From contig NC_080568.1 of NCBI RefSeq assembly GCF_030253575.1, forward strand, positions 26,291,501 to 26,355,500: a stretch of 64,000 nucleotides of DNA, given 5' to 3'. Position 1 is the first letter of the stretch. Every line of letters begins with the position of its first letter. The stretch is from Rhododendron vialii (taxonomy: Eukaryota > Streptophyta > Magnoliopsida > Ericales > Ericaceae). The notes below the pieces were generated by a model. It saw only the letters and a program-made list of their open reading frames with translations. It made no database searches and was not told where the DNA came from. The position numbers and the translations under genes were made by a program. Shown here piece by piece: positions 59,109 to 64,000 of this stretch.

Positions 59109-59958
59109 AAATTCTCCCTTGAAACAAACAGATATTACACTACCGAAAAAAATCGGATTCTTCTTCTCGGAGATTATCATGCCGATTCTTCCTAAGCAAC
59201 GGAGTTTACTCACAAACCAACAATGGATTCCGAGAAGCAATGAGTCAGATTATCTCCACTATCCCGTAAATCCGGCGATCAACCCCGTAATGCAATAGCA
59301 AATTAATGAAATGCATTGAGAGAGATCTACAAAGAGTGAACCACGACTCTAGTGCTGCTACTTGCAAAATCTTAACATACCCACAAACCTCTCAATTTTT
59401 CAAAAAATAACACACACACACAAAAAAAAAATGATGTTGGTGATGCCAACAACACTGAATAAGCAAAACCCCAAAAAGAAAGCCCGTTTGTTCCCAACCC
59501 AACTTGTTGCCCCCTCCAATGTTCACCCCACCATTGAAGTGCCCAAATATCAGCCCAAGCTGTTTCCCAACGGCCCATACCCCCTTTCCAAGACTTGAAA
59601 AAGATGATATTTAGGATAGGAGTAGAGACAATTGGAGTCCACTGACACTGAGTAATAGATGGAGATCATGGAATCATACTAATATCAAAATTAGTTGTAC
59701 TGCTTTTGATTATATAATAACGAGATAAAGAGGATAGGGTAATAATCCGGTGAACGGGGCTAGCTAATACCATCCTTCCCCAGGTTATTAATTAGTTGAT
59801 TCCCCGCATGTTATATTAAAGAGGTTTTGACTGGCCGGCCTGTTTTGTCAATCCCTTCCCGTCTAGGCCAAGCGCGTGTCAACCTATACCGGTCCGGCCC
59901 TGTTTTAAGTGATCTGTCAAAATAACCCCCGCTCATTGCTTCCAATAGTTCGTCGCTC
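59109..59958. other. Intergenic, nothing recognised
   Basis: A Pro/Lys-rich frame of about 55 codons near 59430-59598 and its minus-strand Trp-rich counterpart were examined and match no family I know. Confidence 0.45.
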
Positions 59959-60095
59959 ATCTTCTCTTCGCCCAACTCTTGTACGTCTTGGCCCCGTTTC
60001 CCTCTCCTGTTCGTGTCCGTCAGCAACCTCTCCAGTGCCGCCCACCGTAGCTCCTCCTCATTGTGGCCGCTCTCCTCTGCGTTCACACCCCCAGC
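59955..60095 (-). pseudogene. Possible PDR-type ABC transporter N-terminal fragment
   Basis: The minus strand reads SGHNEEELRWAALERLLTD followed by a Lys/Arg- and Glu-rich stretch. (D/N)EEELRWAALERLPT is a hallmark near the N-terminus of plant ABCG/PDR transporters. No ABC or membrane domain follows, and sequence beyond about 59955 is unrelated. A short relic is the most that can be claimed; chance similarity is possible. Confidence 0.35.
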
Positions 60096-60239
60096 TTCTC
60101 CACGTTCACGTGCCTCAACTGCCGCCTGGAGGATTTGGCGTTCTCAATCCAAGTCCATTGCCATCGCTCCAAGTCCCAAGTCCACCAAGATCTCGGGCGA
60201 AATCCACCAGGATTTCTAGTATTAATTTCACGATCAGTT

Positions 60240-60265
60240 GGGGGGGGGGGGGGGGGGGGGGGGGG
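60240..60265. repeat. Run of 26 G
   Basis: Twenty-six consecutive G residues between agtt and tcaattg. Very unusual in this AT-rich window; could be real or affected by sequencing of a homopolymer. Confidence 0.85.
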
Positions 60266-60399
60266 TCAATTGATTAGGTGTTTGTTTGTTTTTTGTTATC
60301 TAGATTTAATGCTTGTTTGTTTTGTGAATTATTTCTTTTTTTTGGAGTTGTTAAATCTATGATATAGTTTTGGGGTGTGAATTGTGTAATTTTGAGGTG

Positions 60400-61415
60400 T
60401 GAATTGTGCATGGAGTATGGGTATGAATTCACAAGCCCTAAAGACAGAATTCAAAACCCCTCTTGGACACAATTCAAACCCTAAAAACAGAATTCATACC
60501 CTAATTCACCCCTATTTAATACTATAATTTACCTGCCGACAGAATTACAGAATTCACATGTACTATATGCTCTATTTAACAGAATTCACACCCTTTAAAA
60601 ACAGAATTTACATGCCCTATTTGATAGTTGATAGAATTTACACCCCCTAAAAACAGAATTCAAAACCCCTGTTGGACATAATTCACACCCCCTAAAAACA
60701 AAATTCACCTCCTATTTGAGAGAAATCACACCCCTAAAAACATAATTCTCCCCTTATCTTATCTCATACTGATAGTATTTACATGCGCTATTTGACAGAA
60801 TTCACACCTCATAAAAATAGAATTCACATGCTCTATATGACAGATTTCACACTCCCTAAAAATAGAATTCACATGCTCTATTTGACAGAATTTACACCCC
60901 ATAAAAATAAAATTCACATGCTTTATATGACAGATTTCACACTCCCTAACATTAAAATTCACATTCTCTATTTGACAGAATTCACACCCCCTAAAAACAT
61001 AACTCAAAACCCCTATTGGACACAATTCAAACCCTTTAAAAATAGAATTCACACCCCCTAAAAACAAAATTCACCCCTATTTAATAGTATTCACATGCCA
61101 TATTTGACAGAATTCACACCCTCCTAAAAACATAATTCTATCCCCCTATTTCATAGAATTCACACATACTAAAAACAGAATTCACATGCCTTATTTGACA
61201 AAATTCACACCCCTTAAAACAGAATTCACCCATATTTAACAGAATTCACACGCAATTCACATGCCCTATATTGAGACACCCGGTAAAAACTGAATTCACA
61301 TGCCTTGACACACCCCCTAATTTATAAAAACAGAATTCTATCCCCTATTTCATAGAATTCACACGCCCTAAAAACAGAATTCACATGTCCTATTTGACAG
61401 AATTCACACCCCTTA
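60400..61415. repeat. 45-bp-type minisatellite (acagaattcaca family)
   Basis: About 1 kb of imperfect units combining cacatgc-ctatttgaca, gaattcacacccc and taaaaa-agaattca. At 60780-60965 the period is a regular 45 bases and stays open on both strands; elsewhere units are shortened, inverted in order or interrupted. Short flanking segments with gatccaccaggacttc (61555) and atccaccaggatttc (60202) occur on both sides of the array, so the array sits inside a duplicated context. Confidence 0.85.
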
Positions 61416-62781
61416 ATCACACCCAGACATCAGACAGACAAGATGGCATTTTCTGAGATCCACCACGACTTCGAACTTGAAATCCATGAGGACTTCCAAC
61501 TTCCATCCAACCGACTTGAGAGAGATCTAGAGATCCACCAGAACTTTCAACTTGATCCACCAGGACTTCCAACATGAGATACAACACCATTGTCCACAGA
61601 GATTAGAGATTGAGCAACTGTAATGATTTGAATCACAACTTGATGAGTATAATTTGCTCACAATTGCTTACGACTGTAAAATATTCTGTTGGATTACTGT
61701 TTCAATTGCCGTTGATTAACCCCTCTCGCTCTAATCCTCGCCGCCGTCATAAATGAGTTGATGGAGTACTTGCCAGCCATTCGCAAATACTCCAAAACAG
61801 TTCCAAAACCAAAATAGGGTCCGCAAGGAACGACAACAAGAAAATAGGACCGGCAGATAATGTCCTGCATATTAGATGGAGAAATTATCTAACTTTATCC
61901 CGTTCGATAGTTAATTTCGAATGTAACTAAGGAATAATGTGAAACATGTGTGCCCTTGTGTTACTCTTACCAAATCTCCTTCCTTGTCGACAATCAAACG
62001 AGCCATTTGTTTCTTCTTCTTTTTTTACTTCAAAAATAAAAAATTTCGTCAAAATTGAGTTTGACTCGTTTGATAAATAAAAATAGAGTCGTTCAAAATT
62101 TTCTTTCTTAAGTTTTTAGTAGTTATTACATTTTATTAGTTAATAAAATTCGTACTATAAAAGTTTTAAATTCAAATAAAGCCCGAGGATGCAGGATAGG
62201 GCTGCAAACCAGCCGAGTCGAGTTTTTTCGAGCTCAAGTTTGAGCTTGGCTTGTTTAATAAACAAGCCAACAACTTGAACTCGAGTTTGGCTCGAGTCTT
62301 AACAAGCCGAGTAGTCATTTTCTAAACAACCATATTTAATTGTGTCAAATCTCCCTCAACGAGTTAAGCTTTTTTCGAAACTAAATGATCCTGAAACTCA
62401 AGTTTGATATTGGCTCGTTTACTATTTTCTAAACGAATCTTTTAATCGAATCGAATCTCTCTTAGCTAGCAAAGTTTTTTTTAAAATTATAAATAAATTT
62501 AAAACTCGAGCTTTGATCTTGCCTTTAATCGAGCAACTCGGTTCATTTGTTCTAAACCCCTCCAAAAAAGTGCCAATACGTTGCTGAGATCCGTCACAGA
62601 ACACTCTTCCGATCCCTCTCTTTCTTCAACCTCTATTCTCATCTCACGTGCACTGAGCCTTGAATCGAATTTACAACCAAAACACACACAAACACACATA
62701 TTAGCGAGATCAATCAACATCGATCGATCGAGAGAGATTTGATTAGCCCTAGCTTCTTGGCAGATCTGTACTGATTCATCA
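61416..62781 (+). other. Intergenic and promoter/5' leader of CASP
   Basis: 62196-62540 is a dispersed repeat (agggctgcaaaccagccgag; gcttgg/aagcc words) related to 37.07-37.68 kb. The last 200 bases contain a cgatcgatcgagagaga leader. No separate gene recognised. Confidence 0.5.
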
Positions 62782-62869
62782 ATGGAGTCCTCCCAGGGAG
62801 GATCCGAGCGGGATAAATCGAATTCATCGACCTCTACACCTGTCTCCGGTGTCGCCAATTTCTGGAAAG
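62782..62869 (+). CDS. CASP: Golgin CASP (CDP/cut alternatively spliced product homologue), first exon only
   Basis: Partial: 29 codons plus one base, MESSQGGSERDKSNSSTSTP then VSGVANFWK, ending at the donor gaaag|gtacgg. The plant CASP N-terminus has the same form (short Ser/Pro-rich SQ-GSERDK leader, then FWK followed by the EFDLEKERS coiled coil). The phase-1 break (K, then G of a GAG codon) agrees with continuation as Glu. The full protein is a long coiled-coil, C-terminally membrane-anchored golgin that tethers ER-Golgi structures. No second exon was found in the remaining 1.1 kb, so the gene continues beyond the window. Confidence 0.83.
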
Positions 62870-64000
62870 GTACGGCAGTTTACAATGATTTTCACACCTT
62901 TTCCGTAGCATTGCAAGTGACTTCCAAATTTGATATGCGGTTAACTCTTGATCTAATTCGTTGATGAAAGGAAGCATGTGTTTAGTGCTTTTGAAGTTAC
63001 TGATTAGTTATTGGATGAGCCATGAGGTGATTAGCACTTATGATCGTGAGATTGATTTGGTGAATTGTTTTGTTGGTTTTTCGATTATTTGTTCCGTTAT
63101 AGTATAAAAATGCATTAAGTCACATAATGCACATGCCGAGTGCAAGCGTGAATGCGTCTTTCAAAAACACCCTGAACTACTAAAACATGCTTGAGGGGCG
63201 ATCGTTTTCCCTCGAGATACTCTCCTTGAAAGCTAAGCTATGCCAATTAAGGATCACGGGCAGTGCCCTATCCATAGAGACCAGGCATCATAGACTTCGC
63301 AACCTGAATTACTCACTACATGTCTTGGCACATCAAAGTACTTATCTGCGTGAGCATGTCTTATGCATCCCTTGAAGTCTAAGGTAAGATTACATGGTTG
63401 TCAGCTTGTCGCACATAACTTCCAAAGGCACCCGCTTGGTTCAATTTGCCTCGCCCTTGTGGCATCCTCTGAGCGACACTCCAGCTCACTAACTTGGTCT
63501 CCATATGGGCACTTCCACTGGTGCTAAAGCCACCTACTCTAAAGGGTAGGGGGTCAAGGAATCACGCTATCACTGTTGGATGTGACTTGAAGGTAGAGGT
63601 GAGAATTTTTCAAGGCACATTGCCATCCTGCCTCGTGGGGCGACCAGTCTTCGTGAGAATCTTTTGTTCAAGAACTGTTTCATCATTGAACCATCATATC
63701 CTCTTTGTATTTTTCCCGGCACAGTCCTTTAGGTCTGCCATGGGGGCACCACAACAGATAGTAGAGAAACCTGCACATTAGAATTAAAGGGAGCTTCCTT
63801 TCCCGGGCTGATATATACCCTATGGTTGGGGCCGTTGGGCCCTCCTATGTAAGGAGGCATATATGGATGATAAACAATCTCTACACTCTCTTGATGCACC
63901 TCACTGTCACATCAAGCCTTTCCACTGCCATCCTTTCTCTCACCTAAGGTACCTTATCTATTATCATCAGTCATTTCCTCCACCTCTGGTGACCTTGGAC
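62870..64000 (+). other. First intron of CASP (incomplete), with a repeat insertion
   Basis: From about 63120 onward the composition changes to mixed-base, repeat-like sequence with no coding domain. Near 63825-63860 gttggggccgttgggccctcc and cctatgtaaggaggcatata look like part of an LTR or other transposon, but no ends were identified. The open frames at 63187 and 63494 match nothing I recognise. Confidence 0.5.

Noticed and set aside
59362..59598. Pro/Lys-rich 78-codon frame
   Set aside because: No family recognised, no splice or promoter context, and an equally long opposite-strand frame exists.
60759..61067. Repeat proteins of about 92-102 codons on both strands
   Set aside because: Products of the 45-bp minisatellite, whose period is a multiple of three; no start context, domain or flanking gene structure.
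62940..64000. Second exon of CASP
   Set aside because: Searched for sequence able to encode the EFDLEKERS-type continuation after a phase-1 acceptor; none found, so it must lie beyond the window.

Overview
This window is nuclear DNA from a flowering plant, most likely a eudicot. It has spliced genes with GT/AG introns, plant-only gene families (LBD, BBX/CONSTANS-like, NIMIN), an AT-rich background, long (CT)n tracts and dense plant transposon debris. The species cannot be told from sequence alone. Only about 5 kb codes for recognisable host protein. No rRNA gene, convincing tRNA gene or CRISPR array was seen.

Layout. 1-1.6 kb: AT-rich sequence. 1.66-2.87 kb: class II LBD transcription factor, two exons, + strand. 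3.3-5.3 kb: a 75-bp triplicate, a Harbinger-like MITE and a Stowaway-like MITE. 5.52-7.7 kb: complex I subunit NDUFB10/PDSW, ending in a 10-codon exon and a probable 3' UTR intron. 7.9-16.2 kb: SINE, retroelement debris, a 1.04-kb hAT relic with 8-bp target duplication and a nested hairpin, and a 2.77-kb solo LTR with 5-bp target duplication. 16.7-19.7 kb: BBX14-17/COL16-type regulator on the - strand, with the B-box exon and CCT exon split by a 1.6-kb intron. 20-36 kb: MITEs, two TRIM elements, LINE-like tails, an LTR with adjacent primer-binding site, a 4.2-kb non-autonomous Helitron carrying an aldo-keto reductase exon, and another LTR. 38-48.7 kb: three tandem NIMIN2-like genes (two intact, one dead) with duplicated promoters and many MITEs. 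48.7-52.5 kb: Stowaway-like MITEs and anonymous DNA. 52.95-54.87 kb: two-exon HMA-domain metal-binding protein with a (TC)49 array just inside its intron. 55.6-59.1 kb: a 3.5-kb terminal-inverted-repeat element packed with a TATAACGTTATA-like palindrome. 59.9-61.5 kb: possible PDR transporter fragment, a 26-G run and a 45-bp minisatellite. 62.78 kb to the end: first exon of the golgin CASP and part of its repeat-filled first intron.

The host genes do not form a pathway; they are an ordinary plant mixture. The most coherent locus is the NIMIN cluster. NIMIN proteins bind the salicylic-acid co-regulator NPR1 and carry an EAR repression motif. All three copies share homologous upstream sequence with TGACG-type elements, so gene and promoter were duplicated together. 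The third copy lost its aligned start codon, frame and C-terminus, and a MITE lies in its TATA region. The most unusual non-genic structures are the palindrome-rich 3.5-kb element and the family of roughly 360-bp near-perfect hairpins present three times.
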